From Ramlibacter sp. WS9 (GTDB taxonomy: Bacteria > Pseudomonadota > Gammaproteobacteria > Burkholderiales > Burkholderiaceae_C): DNA of 64,000 nucleotides. The translations under genes were made by a program, and so were the position numbers. The stretch covers positions 62,001 through 126,000 of the forward strand of contig NZ_RKMB01000011.1 in the NCBI RefSeq assembly GCF_003797765.1, given 5' to 3'. The notes under the pieces were generated by a model, which did no database searches, was not told the DNA's origin, and worked only from the letters and a program-made list of their open reading frames with translations. This document shows, in pieces, positions 15,073 to 24,464 of this stretch. Every line of letters begins with the position of its first letter. Within the stretch, counting starts at the first letter, position 1.

Positions 15073-17057
15073 ACGCCACACGCATTCTCGGTGCCTTGCT
15101 GCCGGCACTTGCGCTCGCGGCGTGCCTGTTGCCGGCAGCCGGCAGTGCACAAACGGATCCGGCTGTTGTTGGGCAGTGGGCCAAGCTGGCCAATCTTTCG
15201 ATCGTACCTATACACACCCATCTGCTGCCGGACGGCAAGGTGTTCATGTGGGGCGGCACGGTTGCGGCATACAGCCAAGCCGACGGAAATACACAGATCC
15301 TGTGGGATCCTGCCAACCCCAGTGCCGGAACCCCGGCCGCCAAGATCGGGTATGACGCGTTCTGCACCGGTCATTCGTTCTTACCCGATGGCAGCCTGCT
15401 GGTCATGGGTGGGCACATCTCGGACGAGGTTGGCCTCCCGAATGCCAGTCGTTACTTTCCGGCCACCAATACCTGGACGGCCGCGCCCGACATGAATGCC
15501 GGCCGCTGGTACGGCACCGCCACCACTTTGCCGAATGGCGATGCCTTGGTAGTGTCGGGTGAAATTTCTCATGCGGATGGGGTCAATCTCCTGCCGCAGG
15601 TGTATCAGACCGCGACCAACACCTGGCGCGACCTGACCGGAGCGCAGCTCTGGCAGGCGCTCTACCCCATGATGTTCGTCGCGCCCAATGGCAAGGTGAT
15701 CGAAGTGGGGCCGAGCACGCAAACCCGTTACCTGGACACTTCCGGTACCGGCGCATGGACGTGGATCGGCGAGCGCATGGCGGTGTGGCGGGATAGCGGC
15801 TCCGCTGTGATGTATGACGCCGGGAAGATCCTCATCGTGGGCGGTCAGGATCCACCGACCTCCTCAGCGGAAGTGCTCGACCTGAATGCGGCCACGCCCG
15901 CGTGGAAGCCGACCGGATCGATGAAGACGCTCCGCCGGCACCTTGATGCGACACTGCTGCCAGACGGGACGGTCCTGGCGACCGGCGGCACATCGGGTAG
16001 CGGGTTCGAAGACCTCACCAAGCCCGTCATGGCACCGGAATTGTGGAACCCGAGCACTGGCGTTTGGACCACCCTCGCGCCTGCCACCGTTCCCCGGATG
16101 TACCATTCCACGGCGCTGCTTCTGCCGGACGGGCGGGTGCTGAGCTCCGGCGGCAATGGCCACACCGAAGTGGAAGTGTTCTCGCCTCCCTATCTGTTCA
16201 AAGGGCCTCGGCCGGTCATCTCTTCGGCACCGACGGCCGTCGCATACGGGCAGCGGTTCGCCGTCCAGGCGGCTAGCGCGGCACCCATCGCCAAAGTGAC
16301 CCTGATCCGCCTGGGCTCCGTCACGCACAGCTTCGACCAGAACCAGCGAATGAATGTGTTGACGTTTGCAGCCGCCTCCGGTGGGGTCGAGGTGACCGCG
16401 CCGGCGAACGCCAACCTTGCGCCACCCGGGCACTACATGTTGTTTGTGGTGGATGCCAATGGAATCCCTTCCGTCGCAAGCGTGGTGCAGCTCGGCGGCA
16501 CGGCCAGCCCGCCTCCTCCAGCGCCTGCTCCTGCATTGACCAGTCTCTCACCCAACAGTACCACCGCAGGCAGCCCGGGGTTCACGCTGACGGTGGATGG
16601 AACAGGGTTCGGTGCGACGTCCCGGGTGCGCTGGAATGGCGTGGAGCGTGTCACAACTCTGGTGAGTGCAACGCGGTTGACCGCCACCGTCCTGGCCGCA
16701 GACGTCAGCGCCGCCGGCACCGCGCAAGTCACAGTCGCCAATGGAGAGACAGTGTCAGGCGCTCTTGCCTTCACGGTGACGGCACCAACCCAGTCGGCGC
16801 CTCGTCTCTCGGTCACCCGGGCCGGAACCGCTTCGACTCGCGGCACCGTCACCAGCCAGCCTGCCGGGATCAGCTGCGGGAATACCTGCACAGCCACGTT
16901 CGCCGGGAGCTCGCCGACAACCGTCGTGCTCACCGCCACCGCTAATGGCAATGCGATCTTCGCGGGGTGGACGGGGCAGTGCAGCGGCACCGCCAAAACT
17001 TGCACCCTGACCATGGACGCCAACAAATCGGTCACGGCGACATTCAACCGAAAGTAG
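15069..17057 (+). CDS. Secreted copper-radical (galactose oxidase-like) oxidase
   Basis: This 662-residue protein has a signal peptide ending AAGSAQ, a kelch seven-blade propeller with DUF1929, a TIG/IPT domain (about 480-570) and a C-terminal glycine/threonine-rich repeat ending in TFNRK. The active-site set of galactose/glyoxal oxidases can be matched: a Cys in FCTGHS (near 99) and a Tyr in GRWYGT (near 146) for the thioether cofactor, Tyr-His in RMYHS (near 345) and a His in PPGHYMLF (near 454). I infer a two-electron alcohol or aldehyde oxidase producing peroxide outside the cell, like Streptomyces GlxA. It is coupled to the HAF protein. Confidence 0.85.
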   Translation: MNATRILGALLPALALAACLLPAAGSAQTDPAVVGQWAKLANLSIVPIHTHLLPDGKVFMWGGTVAAYSQADGNTQILWDPANPSAGTPAAKIGYDAFCTGHSFLPDGSLLVMGGHISDEVGLPNASRYFPATNTWTAAPDMNAGRWYGTATTLPNGDALVVSGEISHADGVNLLPQVYQTATNTWRDLTGAQLWQALYPMMFVAPNGKVIEVGPSTQTRYLDTSGTGAWTWIGERMAVWRDSGSAVMYDAGKILIVGGQDPPTSSAEVLDLNAATPAWKPTGSMKTLRRHLDATLLPDGTVLATGGTSGSGFEDLTKPVMAPELWNPSTGVWTTLAPATVPRMYHSTALLLPDGRVLSSGGNGHTEVEVFSPPYLFKGPRPVISSAPTAVAYGQRFAVQAASAAPIAKVTLIRLGSVTHSFDQNQRMNVLTFAAASGGVEVTAPANANLAPPGHYMLFVVDANGIPSVASVVQLGGTASPPPPAPAPALTSLSPNSTTAGSPGFTLTVDGTGFGATSRVRWNGVERVTTLVSATRLTATVLAADVSAAGTAQVTVANGETVSGALAFTVTAPTQSAPRLSVTRAGTASTRGTVTSQPAGISCGNTCTATFAGSSPTTVVLTATANGNAIFAGWTGQCSGTAKTCTLTMDANKSVTATFNRK

Positions 17058-17149
17058 GCGAGCTGGCTTTCACCGAAGCGTGGCAACTCTGCGTTACCTG
17101 CGAAGAGACCCCCGTGAGTCCCAAGCTCACTGCACACGAGGCTGACGTC

Positions 17150-19048
17150 ATGCCGACCCTTCGGATTTTGGTCACCGATGCAGACCAGCTTCCCGCACTC
17201 AGTGCGGTGCGATCGCTCGGTCGTGCTGGACACCACGTGGTCGTGGGCTATCCACACAGTTCGCCTCGAGCCGCCGCAACGTTCTCGCGCTATGCACGGG
17301 AACGCCTTACACACCCTAATGCGTGGCACCACCAGCAAGAATTTCGCGGATGGTTGATAAAGGAGCTTGCGGGGGGCGCTTACGACGTGCTCCTTCCGAT
17401 CTCCGAAGCTGCGATCATGGCCGCAGCTGCACACCGCCAGGAGCTCTCACGTTACGTGCAGCTTCTGATGCCCTCCGACGAAGCGCTGAATTTCACGCTC
17501 AGCAAGTACAACGCAACTCAGGCAGCACTGCGATGCGGGCTCAGCATCCCGGCAACTGTCTTCCTCCGGAATTGCAACCAGGCCGCAGATGCTTCAGATG
17601 CCGCACACGTCAAAGAGAGCCTCGCTTCACTAACCTTTCCGATCATCATCAAGGTAGACAATCATCTCGAACCAGGGGGCCGATGTGTGCAAGGCAGCGT
17701 CCGCGGTGCTGCCACATTAAGCCAGGCCGAAGCCATTCTCGAGGAGTATCAGGGCCTGTCAGTGTCCATCATCGCCCAAGAGAAGATCAGGGGATATGGT
17801 GTTGGCGCCTTCTTGCTTCGCCATCAAGGTTGCTCGGTGCTGACCTTTGCTCACCGGCGCCTCCACGAGTTTCCCTATACCGGCGGAATATCTTCATTGC
17901 GTGCCGCGTCAGCCGATCCGGCCGTCATCGGCGCAGGGGAAAAGCTGCTTGCGGAAATCGGGTATGAAGGCTTGGCCATGATCGAGTTCCGGCAGCCCGC
18001 CGGCGGTGGGGCCCCTCGTTTCCTCGAAATCAATGGGCGCATATGGGGATCGATGGCACTTGCTCTGCATGCGGGCGTTGATTTCCCGAGGGCGTGGCTT
18101 GAATGCCGATGCAATGGCACGACGAGTGTTGTGCAACCCCGCTACTCTGAATCCCTGAGGTGCCGCAACACGATTCCGGGCGAACTCTTGTATCTGCGGT
18201 CGGTGCTCCGCGCCGATGCGCGAACTGCTGAATATCCGCCACCTTCCAAGCTTGGAGCGCTAGGGGAGTTCATCCGGTTGTCCCTCGACCCCAGGGTACG
18301 CACCGATTCGCTCTCGCTGTCTGATCCCGCTCCCTGGTTGGGTGCGATCTATGCGACGGCTCGGCTCCTTTTGATGCAAAGCGCGCAGCATGTGGTGCGC
18401 CGACTGAGGCGATTGCGCAACCTCCAAAATCTTCGAGAGTCGCGGCGCACTCACGAGCAGCGCGCTCAACAAGAACGCTACTTCCCAGCACGCATTGGCA
18501 GAATTTTGTTCGTGTGTGCCGGCAACATATGCCGCAGCCCTTTTGCCGAGAAGTATTGGAATCAGCACATACGTGAGCAGTGGCCGAACGCACCGCTAGC
18601 TTCCTCAGCTGGGTTTATCGATAACACTGGAACGTCGTCCCCGCCGCATTGTGTGGCAGCCGCACGGCGTTTCGGCGTTGACCTCACATCGCATAGCTCG
18701 CAGGTGCTCGGGCCGGATCTACTCGAGCAGGCGGACGCTGTCTTCGTGATGGATTTGAGCAACCACCGGATCCTGAAGCAGTCCTACCCGGGCGCCCTGA
18801 ACAAGGCCACACTGCTGGGCCTGTTCGAGCGAGCCGGGACGGCCGAGATTGCAGATCCGTATTCCATGGGCTTCCGTGAAACTGTTGATGTTTACGACCA
18901 CGCCGTACAGGCGCTCCACGGCTTGGCAGAAACAATCGTGCTCCCCGAGCCGCAGCCCTGCGAAGCCAGGGAGCCCGGCTCGAGCGGCGCAACTCCGCTC
19001 TCTAGCACACGAGGTCCGGAGTCAATCCCGGCTCGGGCGGCTGAATGA
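17150..19048 (+). CDS. ATP-grasp ligase fused to low-MW tyrosine phosphatase
   Basis: Residues 1 to about 380 form an ATP-grasp protein (N-terminal ILVTDADQLPALSAVRSLGR, central PIIIKVDNHLEPGG, EINGRIWGS metal site). After a 70-residue basic linker comes a complete low-molecular-weight protein tyrosine phosphatase: CAGNICRS with Cys 455 and Arg 461, and the general acid in ADPYSMGF near 569. The fusion in one frame is clear. LMW phosphatases commonly control exopolysaccharide tyrosine kinases, and the next gene is a polysaccharide deacetylase, so a surface-polysaccharide role is inferred. The start is ATG 17150 with GAGG upstream; GTG 17114 is possible. Confidence 0.8.
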   Translation: MPTLRILVTDADQLPALSAVRSLGRAGHHVVVGYPHSSPRAAATFSRYARERLTHPNAWHHQQEFRGWLIKELAGGAYDVLLPISEAAIMAAAAHRQELSRYVQLLMPSDEALNFTLSKYNATQAALRCGLSIPATVFLRNCNQAADASDAAHVKESLASLTFPIIIKVDNHLEPGGRCVQGSVRGAATLSQAEAILEEYQGLSVSIIAQEKIRGYGVGAFLLRHQGCSVLTFAHRRLHEFPYTGGISSLRAASADPAVIGAGEKLLAEIGYEGLAMIEFRQPAGGGAPRFLEINGRIWGSMALALHAGVDFPRAWLECRCNGTTSVVQPRYSESLRCRNTIPGELLYLRSVLRADARTAEYPPPSKLGALGEFIRLSLDPRVRTDSLSLSDPAPWLGAIYATARLLLMQSAQHVVRRLRRLRNLQNLRESRRTHEQRAQQERYFPARIGRILFVCAGNICRSPFAEKYWNQHIREQWPNAPLASSAGFIDNTGTSSPPHCVAAARRFGVDLTSHSSQVLGPDLLEQADAVFVMDLSNHRILKQSYPGALNKATLLGLFERAGTAEIADPYSMGFRETVDVYDHAVQALHGLAETIVLPEPQPCEAREPGSSGATPLSSTRGPESIPARAAE

Positions 19049-19118
19049 AGGACGGCATCGTGTTTGCTTACGGCTGCAACATCGCGGTGTCTTCAGTAAC
19101 GACGTTGGCTCGATCAGC

Positions 19119-20117
19119 ATGCACCTCCACAAGCCCACTGCCCATGTGACCAGGTTCCCTGGCGGCGAGCCCACCAAGCCCGGCACTTTTATACTGAGCT
19201 TCGACTGTGAAGGTAAGTGGGGGTTGGCGGATTGCCTGACCGATCGACGCGATCGGCTCTACACCACGCCGAACCTCGAGACCGCGTATGGACGGCTTAC
19301 CGGGCTTCTTGAGAAGTACCGCATTGCAGTCACGTTTGCCTTCACCGCAGCCTTCACGCTGACGGCCGACGAATTCGAGGCGCTGACCCCGGATCTCACC
19401 GAACTGATGGCCGAGGCTGCACCCTGGATGACGAGTGCGCTGGCCGACATCCGCAAGCCCGGTTCTCAGGGTTGGTTTTGCACCAAATGCTTTGACCTGG
19501 TTCAGCGCGCGGGGTGCCATGAGATCGCATCGCATGGCTTCTCGCATTTGCCGTGGAAAGCACCGTACGCCAGCCGGGCCGCGCTTGATGCCGAGCTGAC
19601 GATGTGTCGCAAGGTTGCGGCGTTCAGTCAAGACGCCGTCACGACGTTTATCTTTCCGCGGAATCAGATAGCAAACCTCGATCTGCTGACGGCGCACGGC
19701 TTCCTCGCGTACCGCGAAAGTCGCTCCTCCCGCAGCCGCGCCGCCAGTCTTGCCAGCGAGTTCAACATACTTTCACGCAGTGACGCATACGACGTCAGCG
19801 ACGAGGTTCCCGTGCCGATCCCGGCTGGCCGTTTCCTAAACTGGAGACACGGGCTCAGGCGCTGCGTGCCCGCTGCGGTGACCGTTCGGCGCTGGCAGAA
19901 CATGCTGCGCGAGTCGGCTCGCAGCGGCGGCATCGTTCTCGCATGGACCCACCCAGAGAACTTCATGGACGGGAAAGACATGTTCCCCATGCTCGAGGAG
20001 ATTCTCCGATTCGCAGTCGACGAGCGCGACGCAGGTAGGCTGCAGATCATGACCATCGCTGACTTCCTGACGCGCAGGCAGGACCGGACCACGAAGGAGC
20101 CCTCAGCCGCCGTGTAA
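19119..20117 (+). CDS. Polysaccharide deacetylase (NodB-like)
   Basis: The 332-residue protein has the NodB-type metal motif in LSFDCEGKWG near residue 28 and the His pair in IASHGFSHLPW near 138, with late FPRNQIAN and IVLAWTHPENF segments. It would remove N- or O-acetyl groups from a polysaccharide, probably in the cytoplasm or on a lipid-linked intermediate because no signal peptide is visible. The start at ATG 19119 is the first good one after the upstream stop at 19048; the ribosome site is weak. It is probably co-transcribed with the ATP-grasp/phosphatase fusion. Confidence 0.8.
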   Translation: MHLHKPTAHVTRFPGGEPTKPGTFILSFDCEGKWGLADCLTDRRDRLYTTPNLETAYGRLTGLLEKYRIAVTFAFTAAFTLTADEFEALTPDLTELMAEAAPWMTSALADIRKPGSQGWFCTKCFDLVQRAGCHEIASHGFSHLPWKAPYASRAALDAELTMCRKVAAFSQDAVTTFIFPRNQIANLDLLTAHGFLAYRESRSSRSRAASLASEFNILSRSDAYDVSDEVPVPIPAGRFLNWRHGLRRCVPAAVTVRRWQNMLRESARSGGIVLAWTHPENFMDGKDMFPMLEEILRFAVDERDAGRLQIMTIADFLTRRQDRTTKEPSAAV

Positions 20118-20289
20118 TGAGCGCGGCGGGAGCACGAGCGGGAGAGCAGGAGAGCAGGAGGGGATCAGCCACCAGGGGGCGCTTTTGGCCGAAAGCGGAC
20201 ATGCGATTCGGAATAGGAGGGCCGAAAGCGGCCAGCCAGTTCCCGCCGCCGCGCCCAGACTGCGCGTCTTCTTCAAAGGAAAACACCCC
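20118..20289. repeat. Purine-rich spacer with short direct repeats
   Basis: Between the deacetylase and the SDR gene lie tandem GAGAGCAG units (about 20142-20158) and two copies of GGCCGAAAGCGG about 33 bases apart (near 20187 and 20220). No gene or clear terminator is present. The ribosome site AAAGGA of the SDR gene is at the right end. Confidence 0.5.
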
Positions 20290-21051
20290 ATGAAACTCAA
20301 AGGAAAAGTTGCCATCATCACCGGCGCCAGTTCGGGCATCGGGCGGGCCGCGGCCATTCTGTTCGCCCAGGAAGGCGCCAAGCTCGTGCTCGCTGCGCGC
20401 GGGAGGGAGCGGCTGGATCAACTGGCTTCCGAAATCCACACGCAGGGCAGCGAGGCGATCCGCGTTGCGGGCGACGTGCGTGACGAATCTTTCGCACAGG
20501 AATTGGTCGAGACTGCGCAGCGCCAGTGGGGCCGCCTCGACATCGCGTTCAACAACGCAGCCACCTTGGCCGGTGGCGGGCCCACCACGCAAGTGTCGCA
20601 AGAAGACTGGCGCACCGCGGTCGACACGAACTTGACCAGCGCTTTTCTGTCCGCCAAGCACCAGATTCCGGCGCTGCTCGAGGCAGGACAAGGCTCGCTG
20701 ATTTTCACGTCCTCGTTTGTGGGCCATACCGTCGGCTTTCCCGGTACAGCCGCTTACGCGGCCACCAAGGCCGGCCTTGTGGGCCTGACACAGGCCCTGG
20801 CCGCCGAGTTCGGCCCCAGAGGGCTGCGCGTCAATGCGCTTTTGCCCGGCGGTACGGATACGCCGATGGCGCGGGAAATGAATGGCACGGCCGAAGCCAT
20901 GGCCCATGTCGCAAGCCTGCATGCACTCAAGCGCATCGCCAGGCCCGAGGAGATTGCCCAGGCGGCGTTGTTCCTGGCGTCGGACGCATCGTCCTTCATG
21001 ACAGGCGCCGCCATGCTCGTGGACGGCGGCGTTTCGATCACCCGGAGTTGA
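20290..21051 (+). CDS. SDR-family oxidoreductase (FabG-like)
   Basis: The 253-residue classical short-chain dehydrogenase has TGASSGIG for NAD(P) binding near residue 13, NNAA in the central strand, a Ser in FTSSFVG and the catalytic pair in YAATK. The C-terminus (ASDASSFMTGAAMLVDGG) is typical of 3-oxoacyl-ACP reductase relatives. The substrate cannot be read. The start is ATG 20290 after AAAGGA. The following DUF1232 gene is 48 bases downstream, on the same strand. Confidence 0.88.
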   Translation: MKLKGKVAIITGASSGIGRAAAILFAQEGAKLVLAARGRERLDQLASEIHTQGSEAIRVAGDVRDESFAQELVETAQRQWGRLDIAFNNAATLAGGGPTTQVSQEDWRTAVDTNLTSAFLSAKHQIPALLEAGQGSLIFTSSFVGHTVGFPGTAAYAATKAGLVGLTQALAAEFGPRGLRVNALLPGGTDTPMAREMNGTAEAMAHVASLHALKRIARPEEIAQAALFLASDASSFMTGAAMLVDGGVSITRS

Positions 21052-21099
21052 GCGACTTCGCTCGATCAGGATGCCCGCCCTTTCGGCTACGCTTCGCGC

Positions 21100-21492
21100 A
21101 TGCGGATTTCTGACCGGTTGCGCGCATGGGCCAAGAGCATCAAGCGGGAGGGCGTTGCCCTCTGGTTTGCGGCGCGCGACCCGCGCACGCCGTTCTGGCC
21201 CAAGCTGCTGTGCGCATTTGTCGTCGCCTATGCGCTGAGCCCCATCGACCTGATCCCCGATTTCATTCCCGTGCTCGGCTATGTCGACGACGTGCTGCTG
21301 CTGCCCGCCCTGATGTGGCTCGCCATCCGGTTGATGCCGCCGGCGTTGATGCAAGAGAACCGGCTGCGTGCCGACGAGTGGCTGCAACAAGGCAAAGAAA
21401 AGCCTCGCAGCGTCATCGGCGCGGTCGCGATCGTGGTGGTCTGGCTGGCCGTGTCCGCTGCGCTCTGGTACGGGTGGGCCAAGGTGCGTTGA
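21100..21492 (+). CDS. DUF1232 (YkvA-like) membrane protein
   Basis: The 130-residue protein contains the DUF1232 core [21 protein letters not shown] with flanking hydrophobic segments, and a C-terminal membrane helix ([20 protein letters not shown]). Members are small inner-membrane proteins of unknown function. It converges with the phnC-like pseudogene over 19 bases. Confidence 0.85.
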   Translation: MRISDRLRAWAKSIKREGVALWFAARDPRTPFWPKLLCAFVVAYALSPIDLIPDFIPVLGYVDDVLLLPALMWLAIRLMPPALMQENRLRADEWLQQGKEKPRSVIGAVAIVVVWLAVSAALWYGWAKVR

Positions 21493-21511
21493 CACGAATC
21501 AAAAAGCCGGC

Positions 21512-22304
21512 TCACCTTTGCACCAGGTGTTGCGCACGATAGGCATGCCAGCCAGTTCCTTGACGCGGATGATGTCGGCGCGCTTGCGGCAGCGGCTGGG
21601 CCCAGGCCGGCACGGCGGCAGGCTTGTGCGAACCATGCAGGCTGCCGATGTGGTCGCCGAGAGCCGTCGACGGGCCGTCGTACACCACGCGGCCGTGGTG
21701 GAGCGCCACGGTGCGCGCGCAGTAGCGCATGGCCACATTGACCTGGTGCAGCGAGACGACCACGGTGCAGCCGTCTTCGCGGTTGACCTTGGCGAGGATG
21801 TCCATGACCCGGCGCGACGACTCGGGATCGAGCGACGCGATCGGTTCGTCGGCCAGGATCACGCGGGCGCCCTGCACCATCGCGCGGGCGATCGCGGCGC
21901 AGCGCTTCCATGCCCTTGGCCTTTTCTTCCGTCGTGAAGGCACGCGTCAGGCTGCGCCACAGCGGCATGCTGTGCAACATGCCGGCCAGCACGTTGACCA
22001 GCACCGGCAGCCGGTCCACCAGGTTGAACTGCTGGAAGACGAAACCGACACCCGCCCGCACGGAACGGATGTCCCGGGCCACGCGGCCGTCCTGCTGCAC
22101 GGTACGCCCATGCACCTCGATCTGGCCGGCGTCGCCGGCCATGAGCCCTGCCATGTGCCGCAGCAGCGTGGACTTGCCCGAACCGGACGCGCCGATCAGG
22201 GCGCACATTTCGCCCGGCGCGATGCTCAGCTCGATGTCATGCAGCGCCTTGCGGCCACCGGCGAAAGTCTTGCTCAAGCCCCTGACGCGAATCGCGGCAT
22301 CCAT
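21512..22304 (-). pseudogene. phnC: Broken phosphonate ABC ATPase (phnC-like)
   Basis: The first part, from ATG 22304, is a good PhnC-like ATPase: Walker [10 protein letters not shown], then [21 protein letters not shown], up to [12 protein letters not shown] near 21900. The frame then runs into nonsense. In another frame, directly after the break, it resumes as [19 protein letters not shown] (Walker B) and [14 protein letters not shown] to a stop at 21512. About 20-25 codons that should carry the LSGGQ signature are missing at the junction. So this is a deletion plus frame change, not a simple sequencing slip, and the product cannot be a working ABC ATPase. No phnD or phnE is adjacent. Confidence 0.8.
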
Positions 22305-22377
22305 GGAAATCCCCAAACGCAAAGTTGGGGAAATGCTGGGGGCTCAATATGACGGTTTGATGGCACGGCCTGTGTGG

Positions 22378-23463
22378 CTAGCCCAGCTCGAACAAGTCGG
22401 CGACCAGGCCGTTGCCGCCGACCTGGCGGCGTGGCGCGGGACTGTCATACACCACCAGCAGCTCCGCCTTGGCGCTGCCCTTCGAGCGGAAGAGCGCGAT
22501 GCCTTCTGCGTGATCGCAGCCCTTGCCGTACGGAACCTCCAGCACATGCGCCAAAGCGCCCGCTTCCAGTACGCACGCCTCCTGGCAATGCGCTGCGCCG
22601 CTCCAGCGGACCTCGCGCACCGGCCCGTCCAGGCTCATGGTGGGACCGCTCAAGACCAGCAGATCGTCGCCTTGCAAGCACAGGTCGCGCACGCCCAGGC
22701 CACCCAACTGCAGAAAGTGCTTGCGCACGCGCACGCCCTTGCTCCCCTCGAGCGGCTTCAGCTTCAGCCACTTGCCCTCGCCGACGGGCCGAATCTCGAG
22801 CACCACCGCCCATCCGCCCAGCACCGGCCCGCGCAGTCCCAGAAAGACGCGATCGCCGACGACGGCGAGGCCCTCGACGTCGAAGCCATTCTCCTTGCCC
22901 GGCAAACCCAGGAACGGCCCCAGGTGCTTGTCCTTTCGCAACAGACGCGTGAGCGCATTCCCATCCTTGCCGCTGCGCAGGCGCTGGGCGGGCCGTGATT
23001 TGCTCTTGGCAGCCAGGGCCGGAAGGCCGCTGCCGTCCTGCATCGGGATGCGCGCAAGCACGTACCGATTCGCCTCGGTTTCGGTACGGGCCAGCTCCTT
23101 GATCTGCGCTGCGGCCGGGTCCTCGCTGTCCACCTTGCTTCGCTTCAGGCTGTGGGAGCCGACGATCCACAGGTAGCCGTCAGCGAGGTCCATGCCTTCG
23201 ACGTCGACCTCGGGGGTCGTCCCTTCCTGGTCGGACGGCGTGGGCAAACCCATGAAGTCGCGCAGCTGGAACTGCGCGTGTCCCGCGGTGCTATCGCCTG
23301 TCAGGGTGAGTCGTTCCAGACTGGCCGACTCATCGTTTCCGAGCCATAGGGTATTGCCGATCTGCAGCACAGTCGACAAGCCATCGCGGAGTTGCTTGCG
23401 TTCACCCGCCTCCAGGGAAGGCTCGAACATCAGCTTGAGAGAACGGCGCCCGGGTTTGGTCAT
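22378..23463 (-). CDS. DUF3616 family protein
   Basis: The 361-residue soluble protein matches DUF3616: the N-terminal LWLGNDESASLERL, central VDVEGMDLADGYLWIVGSHS, NGFDVEGLAVVGDRVFLGLR and C-terminal CDHAEGIALF are spaced like propeller blades. The function is unknown; relatives are often near phosphate or esterase genes. It is divergent from ppk2, with 73 bases between the starts. Confidence 0.8.
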   Translation of the reverse strand: MTKPGRRSLKLMFEPSLEAGERKQLRDGLSTVLQIGNTLWLGNDESASLERLTLTGDSTAGHAQFQLRDFMGLPTPSDQEGTTPEVDVEGMDLADGYLWIVGSHSLKRSKVDSEDPAAAQIKELARTETEANRYVLARIPMQDGSGLPALAAKSKSRPAQRLRSGKDGNALTRLLRKDKHLGPFLGLPGKENGFDVEGLAVVGDRVFLGLRGPVLGGWAVVLEIRPVGEGKWLKLKPLEGSKGVRVRKHFLQLGGLGVRDLCLQGDDLLVLSGPTMSLDGPVREVRWSGAAHCQEACVLEAGALAHVLEVPYGKGCDHAEGIALFRSKGSAKAELLVVYDSPAPRRQVGGNGLVADLFELG

Positions 23464-23536
23464 GCGCCAAGAATACCTGCCATTGCCCGCTGCAGGAAGT
23501 CACCGAACTGTCACACGCCCGCCCCACACTAATAGG

Positions 23537-24436
23537 ATGACCGACGATGAAAAAGTGCAACGCCTGCAGGCGGACCTGGTGGACAGCTACGACGAGGAAT
23601 TGGAACTCCACCTGGAAGACCACGATCTCGAAGGCACCGCCCGGCCGGTGAGCGACGCCGACAAGGCCGCCCGCCGCCAGTACTTCCGCGAACTCTTCCG
23701 CCTGCAAGGCGAGCTTGTCAAGCTGCAGGATTGGGTGCAGTCCAGCGGGCACAAGCTGGTGGTGATTTTCGAAGGCCGTGACGCGGCGGGCAAAGGCGGC
23801 GTCATCAAGCGCATTACCCAGCGCCTGAATCCGCGCGTGTGCCGGGTGGCCGCGCTGCCCGCCCCGAACGACCGGGAACGCACGCAGTGGTACTTCCAGC
23901 GCTACGCGGCGCATTTGCCCGCGGCCGGGGAGATGGTCCTGTTCGATCGCAGCTGGTACAACCGCGCCGGTGTCGAACGGGTCATGGGCTTTTGCACCGA
24001 CGACCAGTACGAAGAGTTCTTCCGCAGCGTGCCCGATTTCGAGCGGATGCTGATCCGCTCGGGCATCCAGCTTCTCAAGTACTGGTTTTCCATCTCCGAC
24101 GAGGAACAGCACCTGCGCTTTCTCGGCCGCATCCACGACCCGCTCAAGCAGTGGAAGCTCAGCCCCATGGACCTGGAGAGCCGCCGCATGTGGGAGGACT
24201 ACACCAAGGCCAAGGAAGTCATGCTGGAGCGAACGCACACCGCCGATGCCCCGTGGCACCTAGTGCAGGCAGACGACAAGAAGAAGGCGCGCCTGAACTG
24301 CATCCATCACCTGCTGGAGCAGGTGCCCTATGCCGAAGTCGAACACCCCGGTATCCAGTTGCCGGCCCGCATCCGCCACGAGGACTATTCGCGCCGGCCC
24401 GTGCCGGCCGAGATGTACGTTCCGCAGCGCTATTGA
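23537..24436 (+). CDS. ppk2: Polyphosphate kinase 2
   Basis: The 299-residue enzyme has Walker A GRDAAGKGG near residue 79, the lid-region arginines in ERTQWYFQRYAAHLP and the Walker B region LFDRSWYNRAGVERVMGF near 135, then the family hallmark WKLSPMDLESR. PPK2 enzymes transfer phosphate between polyphosphate and nucleotides; a single domain of this length fits class I, which phosphorylates nucleoside diphosphates. The start ATG 23537 has a weak ribosome site (AATAGG directly before it). Confidence 0.92.
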   Translation: MTDDEKVQRLQADLVDSYDEELELHLEDHDLEGTARPVSDADKAARRQYFRELFRLQGELVKLQDWVQSSGHKLVVIFEGRDAAGKGGVIKRITQRLNPRVCRVAALPAPNDRERTQWYFQRYAAHLPAAGEMVLFDRSWYNRAGVERVMGFCTDDQYEEFFRSVPDFERMLIRSGIQLLKYWFSISDEEQHLRFLGRIHDPLKQWKLSPMDLESRRMWEDYTKAKEVMLERTHTADAPWHLVQADDKKKARLNCIHHLLEQVPYAEVEHPGIQLPARIRHEDYSRRPVPAEMYVPQRY

Positions 24437-24464
24437 AGCGCGGCGCCGCCATCGTCGCCCACGA

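Noticed and set aside
19045-19149. A 34-codon frame overlapping the stop of the ATP-grasp/phosphatase gene (ATGA)
   Set aside because: It runs through the deacetylase start in another frame and resembles no family; the deacetylase frame explains the region better.
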